Part shown: positions 22,077 to 31,871 of the stretch, piece after piece | Numbering within the stretch: the first letter of the stretch is position 1 | Layout: each line of letters opens with the position of its first letter | Origin: Streptomyces sp. SM10 | GTDB taxonomy: Bacteria; Actinomycetota; Actinomycetes; Streptomycetales; Streptomycetaceae | DNA length: 64,000 nucleotides | Assembly (NCBI RefSeq): GCF_002910915.1 | Contig: NZ_NEUF01000039.1 | Coordinates: forward strand, 1 to 64,000 | Direction of reading: 5' to 3' | Program-made: the position numbers and the translations under genes | Notes under the pieces: generated by a model | The model's input: the letters and a program-made list of their open reading frames with translations, nothing else | The model's database searches: none | What the model was told of the DNA's origin: nothing

Positions 22077-22262
22077 GTGGCGAAGAAGGCTCTGATCGCT
22101 AAGGCCGCCCGCAAGCCGAAGTTCGGCGTCCGGGGTTACACCCGGTGCCAGCGCTGCGGCCGGCCCCACTCCGTCTACCGCAAGTTCGGCCTCTGCCGCG
22201 TGTGCCTTCGTGAGATGGCTCACCGTGGCGAGCTGCCGGGCGTGACCAAGAGCTCCTGGTAA
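22077..22262 (+). CDS. rpsN: 30S ribosomal protein S14, zinc-binding (type Z)
   Basis: The 61-residue short S14 has an intact zinc ribbon with cysteines 24, 27, 40 and 43 (CQRC, CRVC). It is the zinc-dependent C+ form. Streptomyces usually also has a zinc-free paralogue under Zur control elsewhere, which is not in this window. GTG start. Confidence 0.97.
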   Translation: MAKKALIAKAARKPKFGVRGYTRCQRCGRPHSVYRKFGLCRVCLREMAHRGELPGVTKSSW

Positions 22263-22304
22263 TTCTCCGTCGCCTCCGGGCGTCAGAGGACCAGAAAGCT
22301 CTCG

Positions 22305-22385
22305 GTAAGTATCCGGTCGGCAGGAGCCCCGCTCTTCATGCCGTAGGCTAGAAGGGTTGGGCGCCTGCCGCCCTGACCGACTTAC
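22305..22385 (+). promoter_or_regulatory. Structured leader between rpsN and rpsH
   Basis: In the 221-nt gap 22263-22483, three short arms pair in nested order: GTAAGT 22305-22310 with ACTTAC 22380-22385, CGGTC 22314-22318 with GACCG 22375-22379, and GGCAGG 22319-22324 with CCTGCC 22364-22369. Together they make a bulged stem about 80 nt long just upstream of rpsH. It may be an S8-type feedback site or simply an internal attenuator. No convincing promoter was seen. Confidence 0.5.
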
Positions 22386-22483
22386 TACGCCGTAGGTCCC
22401 CGCACCGCACCCGTCCCGCCACTGAGTGGGGAGAGGGATGGCGCATACAGGAAACCCCGGCGAGAGAGGCCGAAGGCCAACTC

Positions 22484-22882
22484 ATGACCATGACTGATCC
22501 CATCGCAGACATGCTCACGCGTCTGCGTAACGCGAACTCGGCGTATCACGACGATGTCGCCATGCCGCACAGCAAGATCAAGTCGCACATCGCGGAGATC
22601 CTCCAGCAGGAGGGCTTCATCACCGGCTGGAAGGTCGAGGACGCCGAGGTCGGCAAGAGCCTCGTTCTCGAGCTGAAGTTCGGGCCGAACCGCGAGCGTT
22701 CGATCGCCGGCATCAAGCGCATCTCGAAGCCGGGTCTGCGTGTGTACGCAAAGTCCACCAACCTGCCGAAGGTTCTCGGCGGCCTGGGCGTGGCGATCAT
22801 CTCCACGTCCCACGGCCTCCTGACCGGCCAGCAGGCAGGCAAGAAGGGCGTAGGTGGGGAAGTCCTCGCCTACGTCTGGTAG
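22484..22882 (+). CDS. rpsH: 30S ribosomal protein S8
   Basis: The 132-residue S8 is a primary 16S binder and, in E. coli, the translational repressor of the spc operon. [18 protein letters not shown] start; the C-terminal [22 protein letters not shown] is typical. ATG 22484 is preferred over ATG 22490 because family members carry MTMTD. It lies after an unusually long gap. Confidence 0.97.
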   Translation: MTMTDPIADMLTRLRNANSAYHDDVAMPHSKIKSHIAEILQQEGFITGWKVEDAEVGKSLVLELKFGPNRERSIAGIKRISKPGLRVYAKSTNLPKVLGGLGVAIISTSHGLLTGQQAGKKGVGGEVLAYVW

Positions 22883-22903
22883 TCGGGAAAGGAAGGAAAG
22901 CTC

Positions 22904-23443
22904 ATGTCGCGAATCGGCAAGCTCCCCATCCAGGTTCCCGCCGGTGTGGACGTCACCATCGATGGCCGTACGGTCGCGGTGAAGGGCCCCAAGGGTTCCC
23001 TCTCGCACACCGTCGCCGCGCCGATCGAGGTCACCAAGGGTGAGGACGGCGTGCTCAGCGTCGTCCGCCCGAACGACGAGCGTCAGAACAAGGCCCTTCA
23101 CGGCCTGTCCCGCACGCTGGTGGCGAACATGATCACCGGTGTGACCCAGGGATACAGCAAGGCGCTCGAGATCAGTGGTGTCGGTTACCGCGTCCAGGCG
23201 AAGGGCTCCAACCTGGAGTTCGCCCTGGGCTACAGCCACCCGATCCTCATCGAGGCTCCGGAAGGCATCACCTTCAAGGTCGAGTCGCCCACGAAGCTCA
23301 GCGTCGAGGGCATCGACAAGCAGAAGGTCGGCGAGGTAGCCGCCAACATCCGCAAGCTGCGGAAGCCCGACCCGTACAAGGCCAAGGGCGTCAAGTACGC
23401 CGGCGAGGTCATCCGGCGCAAGGTCGGAAAGGCTGGTAAGTAG
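22904..23443 (+). CDS. rplF: 50S ribosomal protein L6
   Basis: The 179-residue L6 lies near the GTPase-associated centre. It has two related domains and the C-terminal [22 protein letters not shown] motif. The ribosome binding site AGGAAAG precedes the ATG. Confidence 0.98.
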   Translation: MSRIGKLPIQVPAGVDVTIDGRTVAVKGPKGSLSHTVAAPIEVTKGEDGVLSVVRPNDERQNKALHGLSRTLVANMITGVTQGYSKALEISGVGYRVQAKGSNLEFALGYSHPILIEAPEGITFKVESPTKLSVEGIDKQKVGEVAANIRKLRKPDPYKAKGVKYAGEVIRRKVGKAGK

Positions 23444-23445
23444 CC

Positions 23446-23829
23446 ATGGCATACGGTGTGAAGATCGCCAAGGGCGACGCGTACAAGCGTGCCGCTCTCA
23501 AGCGGCGCCATATCCGCGTCCGCAAGCACATCTCCGGTTCGCCGGAGCGTCCCCGCTTGGTCGTGACGCGTTCCAACCGTCACATCGTCGCCCAGGTCAT
23601 CGACGACATCGCGGGCCACACGCTCGCGTCGGCGTCGACCCTGGACACGTCGATCCGTGGTGCGGAGGGCGACAAGAGCGCCCAGGCCAAGCAGGTCGGT
23701 GCCCTGGTCGCCGAGCGTGCCAAGGCTGCAGGCGTCGAGGCCGTCGTGTTTGACCGCGGCGGTAACCAGTACGCCGGGCGGATTGCCGCTCTGGCTGACG
23801 CCGCCCGTGAAGCCGGGCTGAAGTTCTAA
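23446..23829 (+). CDS. rplR: 50S ribosomal protein L18
   Basis: The 127-residue L18 binds 5S rRNA with L5. The basic N-terminus and [15 protein letters not shown] and [21 protein letters not shown] motifs are typical. 2 nt after rplF. Confidence 0.98.
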   Translation: MAYGVKIAKGDAYKRAALKRRHIRVRKHISGSPERPRLVVTRSNRHIVAQVIDDIAGHTLASASTLDTSIRGAEGDKSAQAKQVGALVAERAKAAGVEAVVFDRGGNQYAGRIAALADAAREAGLKF

Positions 23830-23876
23830 GCCCCGGTTCCTACGCACAGCGGACGTAACAGAGAGAGGTAAATCCA

Positions 23877-24476
23877 ATGGCTGGACCCCAGCGCCGCGGA
23901 AGCGGTGCCGGTGGCGGCGAGCGGCGGGACCGGAAGGGCCGTGACGGTGCTGCGGCCGAGAAGACCGCGTACGTCGAGCGCGTCGTCGCGATCAACCGCG
24001 TCGCCAAGGTAGTGAAGGGTGGTCGTCGCTTCAGCTTCACCGCGCTGGTCGTGGTGGGCGATGGTGACGGCACCGTCGGTGTCGGATACGGCAAGGCCAA
24101 GGAAGTTCCCGCGGCCATCGCCAAGGGCGTCGAAGAGGCCAAGAAGAGCTTCTTCAAGGTCCCGCGTATCCAGGGCACCATCCCTCACCCGATCCAGGGC
24201 GAGAAGGCTGCGGGCGTCGTCCTGCTCAAGCCTGCTTCCCCCGGTACCGGTGTGATCGCGGGTGGCCCGGTGCGCGCCGTTCTGGAGTGCGCCGGCGTTC
24301 ACGACATCCTGTCGAAGTCGCTCGGTTCTTCGAACCCGATCAACATCGTGCACGCGACCGTGGCGGCCCTCCAGGGCCTGCAGCGTCCCGAGGAGATCGC
24401 GGCTCGCCGCGGTCTGCCCCTCGAGGACGTCGCCCCCGCGGCTCTGCTCCGTGCGCGTGCGGGAGCGGGTGCGTAA
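23877..24476 (+). CDS. rpsE: 30S ribosomal protein S5
   Basis: The 199-residue S5 works in decoding accuracy and in the mRNA helicase. A Gly/Arg-rich N-terminal extension of about 35 residues precedes the S5 dsRBD ([20 protein letters not shown]). The spectinomycin loop region ([14 protein letters not shown]) shows no deletion. The stop overlaps the rpmD start (TAATG). Confidence 0.98.
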   Translation: MAGPQRRGSGAGGGERRDRKGRDGAAAEKTAYVERVVAINRVAKVVKGGRRFSFTALVVVGDGDGTVGVGYGKAKEVPAAIAKGVEEAKKSFFKVPRIQGTIPHPIQGEKAAGVVLLKPASPGTGVIAGGPVRAVLECAGVHDILSKSLGSSNPINIVHATVAALQGLQRPEEIAARRGLPLEDVAPAALLRARAGAGA

Positions 24477-24658
24477 TGGCTCGCCTCAAGATCACGCAGA
24501 CGAAGTCGTACATCGGCAGCAAGCAGAACCACCGCGACACCCTGCGTTCGCTCGGGCTCAAGCGCCTGAACGACTCGGTTGTCAAGGAGGACCGCCCCGA
24601 GTTCCGCGGAATGGCCAACGCCGTCCGCCACCTCGTGACGGTTGAGGAGGTTGACTGA
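24476..24658 (+). CDS. rpmD: 50S ribosomal protein L30
   Basis: The 60-residue L30 begins [19 protein letters not shown] at an ATG overlapping the rpsE stop and ends with HLVTVEEVD. The longer frame upstream is only a shadow of rpsE. Confidence 0.97.
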   Translation: MARLKITQTKSYIGSKQNHRDTLRSLGLKRLNDSVVKEDRPEFRGMANAVRHLVTVEEVD

Positions 24659-24659
24659 C

Positions 24660-25115
24660 ATGGCGGAGAACAGCCCGCTGAAGGCCCACAACCTCCGGCC
24701 TGCCCCGGGCGCCAAGACCGCCAAGACCCGTGTGGGTCGTGGTGAGGCGTCCAAGGGTAAGACCGCAGGCCGTGGTACCAAGGGTACGAAGGCTCGTTAC
24801 CAGGTTCCGGAGCGCTTCGAGGGTGGCCAGATGCCCCTCCATATGCGTCTCCCGAAGCTCAAGGGCTTCAAGAACCCGTTCCGCACGGAGTACCAGGTCG
24901 TGAACCTGGACAAGCTCTCGACGCTCTACCCCGAGGGTGGAGAGGTCACGGTGGCCGACCTGGTCGCCAAGGGCGCTGTGCGCAACAACCACCTCGTCAA
25001 GGTCCTCGGACAGGGCGAGATCTCCGTGGCGCTGCAGGTTTCGGTTGACGCCGTCTCCGGCTCCGCCAAGGAGAAGATCGCCGCCGCGGGCGGCACCGTC
25101 ACCGAACTCGTCTGA
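24660..25115 (+). CDS. rplO: 50S ribosomal protein L15
   Basis: The 151-residue L15 is a central assembly protein. [19 protein letters not shown] start after GGAGG; the [19 protein letters not shown] motif is typical. It is the last gene before the spc terminator, 1 nt after the rpmD stop. Confidence 0.97.
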   Translation: MAENSPLKAHNLRPAPGAKTAKTRVGRGEASKGKTAGRGTKGTKARYQVPERFEGGQMPLHMRLPKLKGFKNPFRTEYQVVNLDKLSTLYPEGGEVTVADLVAKGAVRNNHLVKVLGQGEISVALQVSVDAVSGSAKEKIAAAGGTVTELV

Positions 25116-25149
25116 GACAACTCGGACAGGTCTGTGGCCTGAACACCCG

Positions 25150-25183
25150 ACCGGGGATGCCTCTCATTTGGGGCATCCCCGGT
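25150..25183 (+). terminator. spc operon terminator
   Basis: A perfect 12-bp stem (25150-25161 with 25172-25183) with a 10-nt loop lies 34 nt after rplO. It separates the r-protein genes from secY. Confidence 0.8.
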
Positions 25184-25244
25184 TGGTCGTTCCTAGGGGG
25201 GCATGTCCGCCGGTAAGGTGGCGTGCGTTGTTGATGTGGTAAGT

Positions 25245-25262
25245 CCCGGGCAAGCGCCCGGG
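25245..25262 (+). promoter_or_regulatory. Hairpin in the secY leader
   Basis: CCCGGGC/GCCCGGG with a 4-nt loop, followed by a T-rich stretch, lies 77 nt before secY. It may be an attenuator or the end of leftover spc read-through. The secY promoter probably lies in 25184-25245 but no clear pair of boxes was seen. Confidence 0.4.
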
Positions 25263-25339
25263 TTCCTTTGGCTGTTACGTAACCGTCGATCCTCAAGACC
25301 GTCACCTCACGCTTTTGCGCGGGGGTCGCAGGAGGCACC

Positions 25340-26659
25340 GTGCTCACCGCGTTCGCCCGGGCGTTCAAGACGCCCGACCTGCGCAAGAAGCTGCTCTTCA
25401 CGCTCGGCATCATCGTGCTCTACCGTCTCGGGGCGCACATTCCCGTACCGGGGGTGAGCTACGAGAACGTCCAGACCTGTGTCGACCAGGCAAGCAAGGG
25501 CAACAACAGCCTCTTCGGTCTGGTCAACATGTTCAGCGGTGGTGCACTGCTGCAGATCACGATCTTCGCGCTCGGCATCATGCCGTACATCACGGCCAGC
25601 ATCATTCTTCAGCTGCTGACCGTCGTCATCCCCAGGCTCGAAGCCCTCAAGAAGGAGGGGCAGTCGGGCACGGCCAAGATCACGCAGTACACGCGTTATC
25701 TGACCGTCGCGCTGGCCATCCTCCAGGGCACCGGCCTGGTGGCGACCGCCCGCAGCGGCGCGCTCTTCAGCGGCTGCCCCGTCGCCGACCAGATCGTGCC
25801 CAACCAGTCGATCTTCACGACCATCGTCATGGTGATCACCATGACCGCCGGCACCGCCTGCGTCATGTGGCTCGGTGAGCTCATCACCGACCGCGGCATC
25901 GGCAACGGCATGTCGATCCTGATGTTCATCTCGATCGCCGCCAGCTTCCCCGGCGCCCTGTGGGCCATCAAGCAGAGCGGCAAGCTGGCCGACGGATGGA
26001 TCGAGTTCATCACGGTCATCCTCATCGGCTTCGTGATGGTCGGTCTCGTCGTCTTCGTCGAGCAGGCCCAGCGACGGGTCCCCGTGCAGTACGCGAAGCG
26101 GATGATCGGACGCCGGTCCTACGGTGGTACGTCCACTTACATCCCGCTGAAGGTCAACCAGGCGGGTGTGATTCCCGTCATCTTCGCTTCTTCGCTGCTC
26201 TACATTCCTGCTCTAATCGTTCAGTTCTCCAACTCCACCGCGGGCTGGGCGACCTGGATTCAGAACCACTTCGTCAAGGGCGACCACCCGTACTACATCG
26301 CGACGTACTTCCTGTTGATCGTGTTCTTCGCATTCTTCTATGTGGCGATCTCGTTCAACCCCGAGGAAGTCGCCGACAACATGAAGAAGTATGGTGGCTT
26401 CATCCCGGGTATCCGGGCAGGTCGACCTACCGCCGAGTATCTGAGCTACGTGCTCAACCGGATCACTTGGCCGGGCTCGCTGTACCTGGGTCTGATCGCT
26501 CTGGTGCCGACGATGGCGTTGGCAGGCTTCGGTGGCGCTAACCAGAACTTCCCGTTCGGCGGGACGAGCATCCTGATCATCGTGGGTGTGGGTCTGGAGA
26601 CCGTGAAGCAGATCGAGAGTCAGCTCCAGCAGCGCAATTACGAAGGGTTCCTCCGCTGA
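25340..26659 (+). CDS. secY: Protein translocase subunit SecY
   Basis: The 439-residue SecY is the channel of the Sec translocon, with ten membrane segments. GTG start after AGGAGG; the N-terminal [24 protein letters not shown], the plug region and the [15 protein letters not shown] cytoplasmic loop are all in place. Its stop overlaps the adk start (TGATG). Confidence 0.98.
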   Translation: MLTAFARAFKTPDLRKKLLFTLGIIVLYRLGAHIPVPGVSYENVQTCVDQASKGNNSLFGLVNMFSGGALLQITIFALGIMPYITASIILQLLTVVIPRLEALKKEGQSGTAKITQYTRYLTVALAILQGTGLVATARSGALFSGCPVADQIVPNQSIFTTIVMVITMTAGTACVMWLGELITDRGIGNGMSILMFISIAASFPGALWAIKQSGKLADGWIEFITVILIGFVMVGLVVFVEQAQRRVPVQYAKRMIGRRSYGGTSTYIPLKVNQAGVIPVIFASSLLYIPALIVQFSNSTAGWATWIQNHFVKGDHPYYIATYFLLIVFFAFFYVAISFNPEEVADNMKKYGGFIPGIRAGRPTAEYLSYVLNRITWPGSLYLGLIALVPTMALAGFGGANQNFPFGGTSILIIVGVGLETVKQIESQLQQRNYEGFLR

Positions 26660-27318
26660 TGCGAATCGTCCTCGTCGGGCCGCCCGGTGCCGGTAAGGGA
26701 ACGCAGGCCGCGTTCCTTGCCGCGAATCTCTCGATTCCGCACATCTCCACGGGCGACCTCTTCCGCGCCAACATCAGCCAGGGCACCGACCTTGGCAAGC
26801 AGGCCCGTGCCTACATGGACGCGGGTCAGCTGGTGCCGGACGAAGTCACCATCGCGATGGCCAAGGACCGCATGGCCCAGGCGGATGCCGAGAACGGCTT
26901 CCTCCTGGACGGCTTCCCCCGCAACGTGGGGCAGGCCGCGGCGCTCGACGAGATGCTTCTCAGCGAGGGCGTCAAGCTGGACGCGGTTCTTGACCTCGAG
27001 GTCCCCGAGGACGAGGTGGTCAAGCGCATCGCGGGCCGCCGTATCTGCCGGAACGACAGCGCGCACGTCTTCCACGTGACGTACAACCCGTCGAAGACCG
27101 AAGGCGTCTGTGACGCCTGCGGCGGCGAGCTGTACCAGCGGGACGACGACACCGAGGAGACGGTCCGGACCCGTCTCGAGGTCTACCACACGCAGACCGA
27201 GCCGATCATCGACTACTACCGGTCCCAGGGCCTGGTCGTGACGATCTCCGCGCTCGGCAAGGTCACCGAGGTGACCGAGCGGGCCATGGAGGCTCTCAAG
27301 AAGTCCGACGAGGGCTGA
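26659..27318 (+). CDS. adk: Adenylate kinase
   Basis: The 219-residue kinase interconverts ATP, AMP and ADP. P-loop [10 protein letters not shown] at residues 7-16, NMP-binding [10 protein letters not shown], and [10 protein letters not shown] near 84. The long LID domain has CRND where zinc-type kinases have CxxC, with a second CDAC pair, so the classical four-cysteine zinc site is altered. Translationally coupled to secY. Confidence 0.97.
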   Translation: MRIVLVGPPGAGKGTQAAFLAANLSIPHISTGDLFRANISQGTDLGKQARAYMDAGQLVPDEVTIAMAKDRMAQADAENGFLLDGFPRNVGQAAALDEMLLSEGVKLDAVLDLEVPEDEVVKRIAGRRICRNDSAHVFHVTYNPSKTEGVCDACGGELYQRDDDTEETVRTRLEVYHTQTEPIIDYYRSQGLVVTISALGKVTEVTERAMEALKKSDEG

Positions 27319-27343
27319 CCCCCTCCGTCTCCACCTCTGCAGC

Positions 27344-27373
27344 CGGCCGCGGCGCCCTCGGGCGTCGCGGCCG
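27344..27373 (+). terminator. secY-adk terminator
   Basis: A 13-bp stem (27344-27356 with 27361-27373, one G-T pair) and loop CTCG, followed by ATTGTTT, lies 25 nt after adk. Confidence 0.8.
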
Positions 27374-27374
27374 A

Positions 27375-27402
27375 TTGTTTGCGCCGTATCGTGGGGTACG
27401 GC
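27375..27402 (+). promoter_or_regulatory. Candidate map promoter
   Basis: TTGTTT (27375-27380), a 16-nt spacer and TACGGC (27397-27402) lie just after the adk terminator and about 40 nt before map. The match to consensus is modest. Confidence 0.35.
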
Positions 27403-27439
27403 CCGACATCCACCTCCGCACCCAGAAAGGCGCCCAGCG

Positions 27440-28276
27440 ATGGTGCAGATCAAGACCCCCGAGCAGATCGCGAAGATGCGCGAGGCGGGCCTCGTCGTCG
27501 CTGCCGTTCACGCCGCCACGCGCGAGGCGGCCGTCCCCGGGGCCACCACGAGGGACCTGGACGAGGTCGCCCGCAAGGTGATCGCCGACCACGGCGCGAA
27601 GTCGAACTTCCTGGGCTACGGCGGATTTCCCGCCACCATCTGCACCTCGGTGAACGAGGTCGTCGTGCACGGCATCCCGGACGAGAAGACCGTTCTCAAG
27701 GACGGCGACATCATCTCGATCGACGCCGGCGCGATCATCGACGGCTGGCACGGGGACGCCGCGTACACCGCGTTCGTGGGCACCGGTCACGCTCCTGAGC
27801 TCGTCGAGCTCTCCCGGGTGACCGAGGAGTCCATGTGGGCCGGGATCGCCGCGATGAAGGTGAACAACCGGCTCGTCGACATCTCGAAGGCCATCGAGTC
27901 CTACATCCGTCGCCAGCCCCGGCCGGCGACCGGCAAGTACGGGATCATCGAGGACTACGGCGGCCACGGCATCGGCACCGAGATGCACATGGACCCGCAC
28001 CTGCTGAACTACGTCTCCCGCAAGCGCGGCAAGGGGATCAAGCTGGTCCCGGGCGTCTGCCTGGCCATCGAGCCCATGGTGTCGCTGGGCACGGCGCAGA
28101 CGAAGGTCCTCGCCGACGAGTGGACGGTCCTGACGACCGACGGCACCTGGTCCTCGCACTGGGAGCACTCGATCGCGCTGACGGAGCAGGGCCCGCTGGT
28201 CCTGACCGCCCCGGACTGCGGCCGCGCGAAGCTCGCGCAGTACGGCGTCGAGGCCGCTCCCGACCCGCTGGGCTGA
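27440..28276 (+). CDS. map: Methionine aminopeptidase, type I
   Basis: The 278-residue enzyme removes the N-terminal methionine from new proteins. The five metal ligands can be placed: Asp in SIDAGAIIDGWHGDAA (two), His in GHGIGTEMHM, Glu in CLAIEPMV and Glu in WEHSIALTE. AAAGG lies upstream of the ATG. It is in the usual place between adk and infA. Confidence 0.97.
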   Translation: MVQIKTPEQIAKMREAGLVVAAVHAATREAAVPGATTRDLDEVARKVIADHGAKSNFLGYGGFPATICTSVNEVVVHGIPDEKTVLKDGDIISIDAGAIIDGWHGDAAYTAFVGTGHAPELVELSRVTEESMWAGIAAMKVNNRLVDISKAIESYIRRQPRPATGKYGIIEDYGGHGIGTEMHMDPHLLNYVSRKRGKGIKLVPGVCLAIEPMVSLGTAQTKVLADEWTVLTTDGTWSSHWEHSIALTEQGPLVLTAPDCGRAKLAQYGVEAAPDPLG

Positions 28277-28287
28277 GGACCGTACGG

Positions 28288-28309
28288 CTGATCCGTGTCT
28301 AAGGATCAG
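28288..28309 (+). terminator. Weak hairpin after map
   Basis: CTGATCC/GGATCAG, a 7-bp stem with an 8-nt loop, starts 12 nt after the map stop. It may end the map transcript. Confidence 0.4.
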
Positions 28310-28452
28310 GCTAAGTGGGCAAACTTGACGGATTCGTCTTTTGGAGTCCGCTGACGTAGACTGACTCGTCGGCTCTCGTGCATCAGTGTGTCCGTATGTC
28401 TGGACGCCGGATGGTGTGAGTCGATCAAGGTAGCCGATTCGAAGGGCGAAGC
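28310..28452 (+). promoter_or_regulatory. infA upstream region
   Basis: This gap most likely holds the promoter of the infA group. TTGACG (28325-28330) and TAGACT (28357-28362) stand out, but they are 26 nt apart, too far for one vegetative promoter. TAGACT alone may be a minus-10 box. Confidence 0.35.
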
Positions 28453-28674
28453 GTGGCCAAGAAGCAAGGTGCCATCGAAATTGAGGGCACCGTGATCGAG
28501 TCCCTCCCGAACGCCATGTTCAAGGTGGAACTCCAGAACGGTCACAAAGTCCTCGCGCACATCAGCGGCAAGATGCGGATGCACTACATCCGCATCCTCC
28601 CGGATGACCGGGTCGTCGTGGAGCTGTCTCCCTACGACCTGACGCGTGGCCGGATCGTCTACCGGTACAAGTAG
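28453..28674 (+). CDS. infA: Translation initiation factor IF-1
   Basis: The 73-residue IF-1 is an S1-like OB-fold protein that blocks the A site during initiation. GTG start; the core [19 protein letters not shown] and the C-terminal [13 protein letters not shown] are standard. Confidence 0.98.
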   Translation: MAKKQGAIEIEGTVIESLPNAMFKVELQNGHKVLAHISGKMRMHYIRILPDDRVVVELSPYDLTRGRIVYRYK

Positions 28675-28734
28675 ATCTTGCCGCCATCCCGCTTCGGCGT
28701 GGTGTGGGCACTGACCCGGAGAACCTGACATCCC

Positions 28735-28848
28735 ATGAAGGTCAAGCCGAGCGTCAAGAAGATCTGCGACAAGTGCAAGGTGATCCGCCGTCACGGCCGG
28801 GTCATGGTCATCTGCGACAACCTGCGCCACAAGCAGCGCCAGGGCTGA
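28735..28848 (+). CDS. rpmJ: 50S ribosomal protein L36, zinc-binding
   Basis: The 37-residue L36 begins [15 protein letters not shown] and keeps zinc ligands Cys11, Cys14, Cys27 and His32, so it is the C+ form. It lies between infA (60 nt) and rpsM (197 nt), as in most bacteria. Confidence 0.97.
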   Translation: MKVKPSVKKICDKCKVIRRHGRVMVICDNLRHKQRQG

Positions 28849-29045
28849 CGCACGACCCCCTGCATCTCGCAGTTCTTCGCGCGACGCACGTAAACGTACA
28901 TACGCAGAGCCCGTCCACGCTTCGGCTGACGACACCTCCGGCGGGGGCCGGGGACCTGGGCGTACCACCTCCTCCCACGCGGTCGAGGTCGGCGTCCGGG
29001 AGCGGCACTGCGGAAGACCCCCGACATAACAACTGGAGCCATTGA

Positions 29046-29426
29046 ATGGCACGCGTTTCAGGTGTTGACATCCCGCGCGAAAAGCGCGTGGAGGTTGCCC
29101 TCACCTACGTCTTCGGCATCGGGCGTACCCGGTCCAAGGAGATCCTCGCCACCACCGGCGTGAACCCCAACACCCGCGTTCGTGACCTGGCCGAAGAGGA
29201 CCTGGTCAAGATCCGCGAGTACGTGGACGCCAACCTCCGCACCGAGGGTGACCTTCGCCGCGAGATCCAGGGCGACATTCGCCGCAAGATCGAGATCGGC
29301 TGCTACCAGGGCATCCGCCACCGTCGTGGCCTGCCCGTCCACGGTCAGCGCACCAGCACCAACGCGCGTACCCGTAAGGGCCCGCGTCGCGCCATCGCCG
29401 GTAAGAAGAAGCCGGGCAAGAAGTAG
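29046..29426 (+). CDS. rpsM: 30S ribosomal protein S13
   Basis: The 126-residue S13 is a 30S head protein contacting the P-site tRNA and L5. [21 protein letters not shown] start, helix-hairpin-helix-type core, basic tail ([13 protein letters not shown]). A 197-nt gap precedes it, in which no clear promoter was seen. Confidence 0.98.
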   Translation: MARVSGVDIPREKRVEVALTYVFGIGRTRSKEILATTGVNPNTRVRDLAEEDLVKIREYVDANLRTEGDLRREIQGDIRRKIEIGCYQGIRHRRGLPVHGQRTSTNARTRKGPRRAIAGKKKPGKK

Positions 29427-29531
29427 TCCTCAGCGGACGCACTGCGGATATCCGGGTCACCGGACGTCCGCGGAAACCAGCGGTCTTCGCTGTAGGACCG
29501 ATCACCTCCCCTCTCCATCTGGAGTCAAGAC

Positions 29532-29936
29532 ATGCCCCCCAAGGGTCGTCAGGGCGCAGCCAAGAAGGTGCGTCGCAAGGAAAAGAAGAACGTCGCTCAC
29601 GGCCACGCGCACATCAAGAGCACGTTCAACAACACGATCGTCTCGATCACGGACCCCTCGGGCAACGTGATCTCCTGGGCCTCCGCCGGCCACGTCGGCT
29701 TCAAGGGCTCGCGCAAGTCCACCCCCTTCGCCGCGCAGATGGCCGCCGAGTCGGCCGCCCGCCGCGCGCAGGAGCACGGCATGCGCAAGGTCGACGTCTT
29801 CGTCAAGGGTCCCGGCTCCGGCCGTGAGACCGCGATCCGCTCCCTCCAGGCCACGGGCCTCGAGGTCGGTTCGATCCAGGACGTCACCCCGACGCCGCAC
29901 AACGGCTGCCGTCCGCCGAAGCGTCGCCGCGTCTGA
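29532..29936 (+). CDS. rpsK: 30S ribosomal protein S11
   Basis: The 134-residue S11 lies at the 30S platform. [21 protein letters not shown] start and the C-terminal [18 protein letters not shown] are typical. In E. coli rpsD would follow; here rpoA does, after a hairpin. Confidence 0.98.
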   Translation: MPPKGRQGAAKKVRRKEKKNVAHGHAHIKSTFNNTIVSITDPSGNVISWASAGHVGFKGSRKSTPFAAQMAAESAARRAQEHGMRKVDVFVKGPGSGRETAIRSLQATGLEVGSIQDVTPTPHNGCRPPKRRRV

Positions 29937-29979
29937 TCCGTCACGGCCGGTGACGGCCGTGCGGCAGTAGCGTGGGTCC

Positions 29980-30011
29980 GGGCGGTATGTCCCTTCGGGG
30001 GCGTGCCGCCC
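29980..30011 (+). terminator. UUCG-capped hairpin between rpsK and rpoA
   Basis: A fully paired 14-bp stem (29980-29993 with 29998-30011, several G-T pairs) is closed by a TTCG tetraloop. It lies 43 nt after rpsK and 61 nt before rpoA and could be a terminator or a processing and stability element that sets r-protein versus RNA polymerase output. Confidence 0.65.
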
Positions 30012-30072
30012 GTACCCTTGTTTCATCTGTCGGGCATCAAATAGCGGGTGCCCACGACTGAAGGATCACCAC

Positions 30073-31095
30073 ATGCTTATCGCTCAGCGTCCGTCGCTGA
30101 CCGAAGAGGTCGTCGACGAGTTCCGCTCCCGGTTCGTGATCGAGCCGCTGGAGCCGGGCTTCGGTTACACCCTCGGCAACTCCCTGCGTCGCACGCTCCT
30201 CTCCTCGATTCCCGGTGCCGCTGTCACCAGCATCCGGATCGACGGAGTCCTGCACGAGTTCACCACCGTGCCGGGCGTCAAGGAGGACGTGACCGACCTC
30301 ATCCTCAACATCAAGCAGCTGGTCGTCTCCTCGGAGCACGACGAGCCGGTCGTGATGTACCTGCGCAAGCAGGGCCCCGGCCTGGTCACCGCTGCTGACA
30401 TCGCCCCGCCGGCCGGTGTCGAGGTCCACAACCCGGACCTGGTCCTGGCCACGCTGAACGGCAAGGGCAAGCTGGAGATGGAGCTGACCGTCGAGCGCGG
30501 TCGCGGCTACGTCTCCGCCGTCCAGAACAAGCAGGTGGGCCAGGAGATCGGCCGGATCCCGGTCGACTCCATCTACTCGCCGGTGCTCAAGGTCACGTAC
30601 AAGGTCGAGGCGACCCGTGTCGAGCAGCGCACCGACTTCGACAAGCTGATCGTCGACGTCGAGACCAAGCAGGCCATGCGTCCCCGTGACGCCATGGCGT
30701 CGGCCGGTAAGACCCTGGTCGAGCTGTTCGGTCTGGCGCGCGAGCTCAACATCGACGCCGAGGGCATCGACATGGGCCCGTCCCCGACGGACGCCGCGCT
30801 CGCCGCCGATCTGGCGCTGCCGATCGAGGAGCTCGAGCTCACGGTCCGTTCGTACAACTGCCTCAAGCGCGAGGGCATCCACTCCGTGGGTGAGCTCGTG
30901 GCGCGCTCCGAGGCGGACCTGCTCGACATCCGCAACTTCGGTGCGAAGTCGATCGACGAGGTCAAGGCGAAGCTGGCCGGTATGGGCCTCGCGCTCAAGG
31001 ACTCGCCTCCCGGCTTCGACCCGACCGCCGCCGCCGACGCCTTCGGCGCCGACGACGACGCGGACGCCGGCTTCGTGGAGACCGAGCAGTACTGA
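30073..31095 (+). CDS. rpoA: RNA polymerase subunit alpha
   Basis: The 340-residue alpha subunit starts polymerase assembly. The N-terminal dimerisation domain ([20 protein letters not shown]) spans about 1-230. The C-terminal domain at about 250-315 ([22 protein letters not shown]) binds activators and UP-elements. The acidic tail is normal for actinobacteria. Confidence 0.98.
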   Translation: MLIAQRPSLTEEVVDEFRSRFVIEPLEPGFGYTLGNSLRRTLLSSIPGAAVTSIRIDGVLHEFTTVPGVKEDVTDLILNIKQLVVSSEHDEPVVMYLRKQGPGLVTAADIAPPAGVEVHNPDLVLATLNGKGKLEMELTVERGRGYVSAVQNKQVGQEIGRIPVDSIYSPVLKVTYKVEATRVEQRTDFDKLIVDVETKQAMRPRDAMASAGKTLVELFGLARELNIDAEGIDMGPSPTDAALAADLALPIEELELTVRSYNCLKREGIHSVGELVARSEADLLDIRNFGAKSIDEVKAKLAGMGLALKDSPPGFDPTAAADAFGADDDADAGFVETEQY

Positions 31096-31156
31096 GTCGC
31101 CTCCCGGCTGGGGGCTCCCGGATTTCAGGGTGCCCCGTGCCGGGGCGAGGGCTTCT

Positions 31157-31187
31157 GTCCTCAATCGCCGGACGGGCTTGATTTTGG
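31157..31187 (+). repeat. Member of a common Streptomyces intergenic repeat
   Basis: In the 194-nt gap between rpoA and rplQ, the text CTCAATCGCCGGACGGGCT resembles the short CGCCGGACGGGCT element found between genes in many Streptomyces genomes. The family assignment is from memory and only one copy is seen in this window. Confidence 0.45.
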
Positions 31188-31289
31188 CTGATGTCCGGCT
31201 GACGTTCGAAGACTTCCGCGGGGCGGCCGCCTCGCGGGAACTGACACCGGTACCTGATACGGCCGGTGCAGCACACAAGGAGAAAAACC

Positions 31290-31793
31290 ATGCCTCAGCC
31301 CGCCAAGGGTGCCCGTCTGGGCGGCAGCGCTGCGCACGAGAAGCTTCTTCTCATCAACCTCGCGAAGTCGCTGTTCGAGCACGGCCGCATCACCACGACC
31401 GAGGCCAAGGCCCGCCGCCTGCGTCCGGTCGCCGAGCGTTTCATCACCAAGGCGAAGAAGGGCGACATCCACAACCGTCGCCTGGTGCTGCAGTCGATCA
31501 CGGACAAGGGCATCGTGCACACGCTCTTCACCGAGATCGCCCCGCGGTACGAGAACCGCCCCGGTGGTTACACCCGCATCACCAAGATCGGCAACCGTCG
31601 TGGCGACAACGCCCCGATGGCCGTCATCGAGCTGGTCGAGGCCCTGACCGTGGCGCAGGCCGCCACCGGTGAGGCCGAGGCCGCCACGAAGCGCGCCGTC
31701 AAGGAAGACGCCCTCAAGAAGGACGAGGCTCCGGCCGAGACCGTCGAGGACGCCAAGCCGGCCGACGCCGCTGAGGAGTCCAAGGACGCCTGA
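31290..31793 (+). CDS. rplQ: 50S ribosomal protein L17
   Basis: This 167-residue L17 has a standard core to about residue 118 ([21 protein letters not shown] start, [23 protein letters not shown] end). An Ala/Glu/Lys-rich tail of about 45 residues follows, which actinobacterial L17 proteins often carry. The ATG at 31290 follows AAGGAG. It is the last gene before the alpha operon terminator. Confidence 0.97.
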   Translation: MPQPAKGARLGGSAAHEKLLLINLAKSLFEHGRITTTEAKARRLRPVAERFITKAKKGDIHNRRLVLQSITDKGIVHTLFTEIAPRYENRPGGYTRITKIGNRRGDNAPMAVIELVEALTVAQAATGEAEAATKRAVKEDALKKDEAPAETVEDAKPADAAEESKDA

Positions 31794-31811
31794 GCGTTCT
31801 GAGACCCAGGT

Positions 31812-31849
31812 ACGGGCCCGCATCTCCCTTCGGGGCGGTGCGGGCCCGT
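31812..31849 (+). terminator. rplQ terminator
   Basis: An outer perfect 11-bp stem (31812-31822 with 31839-31849) with an inner TTCG-capped stem, followed by TCGGTTTT, ends the alpha operon. truA starts 22 nt later, so some read-through is likely. Confidence 0.8.
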
Positions 31850-31871
31850 TCGGTTTTGAGAGGATCTTCGG

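Noticed and set aside
22484..22490. Alternative rpsH start at the second ATG
   Set aside because: Possible, but the longer MTMTD start matches the family and is equally well placed.
28325..28362. TTGACG and TAGACT as one infA promoter
   Set aside because: The spacing is 26 nt, too long for a vegetative promoter; listed only as a region.
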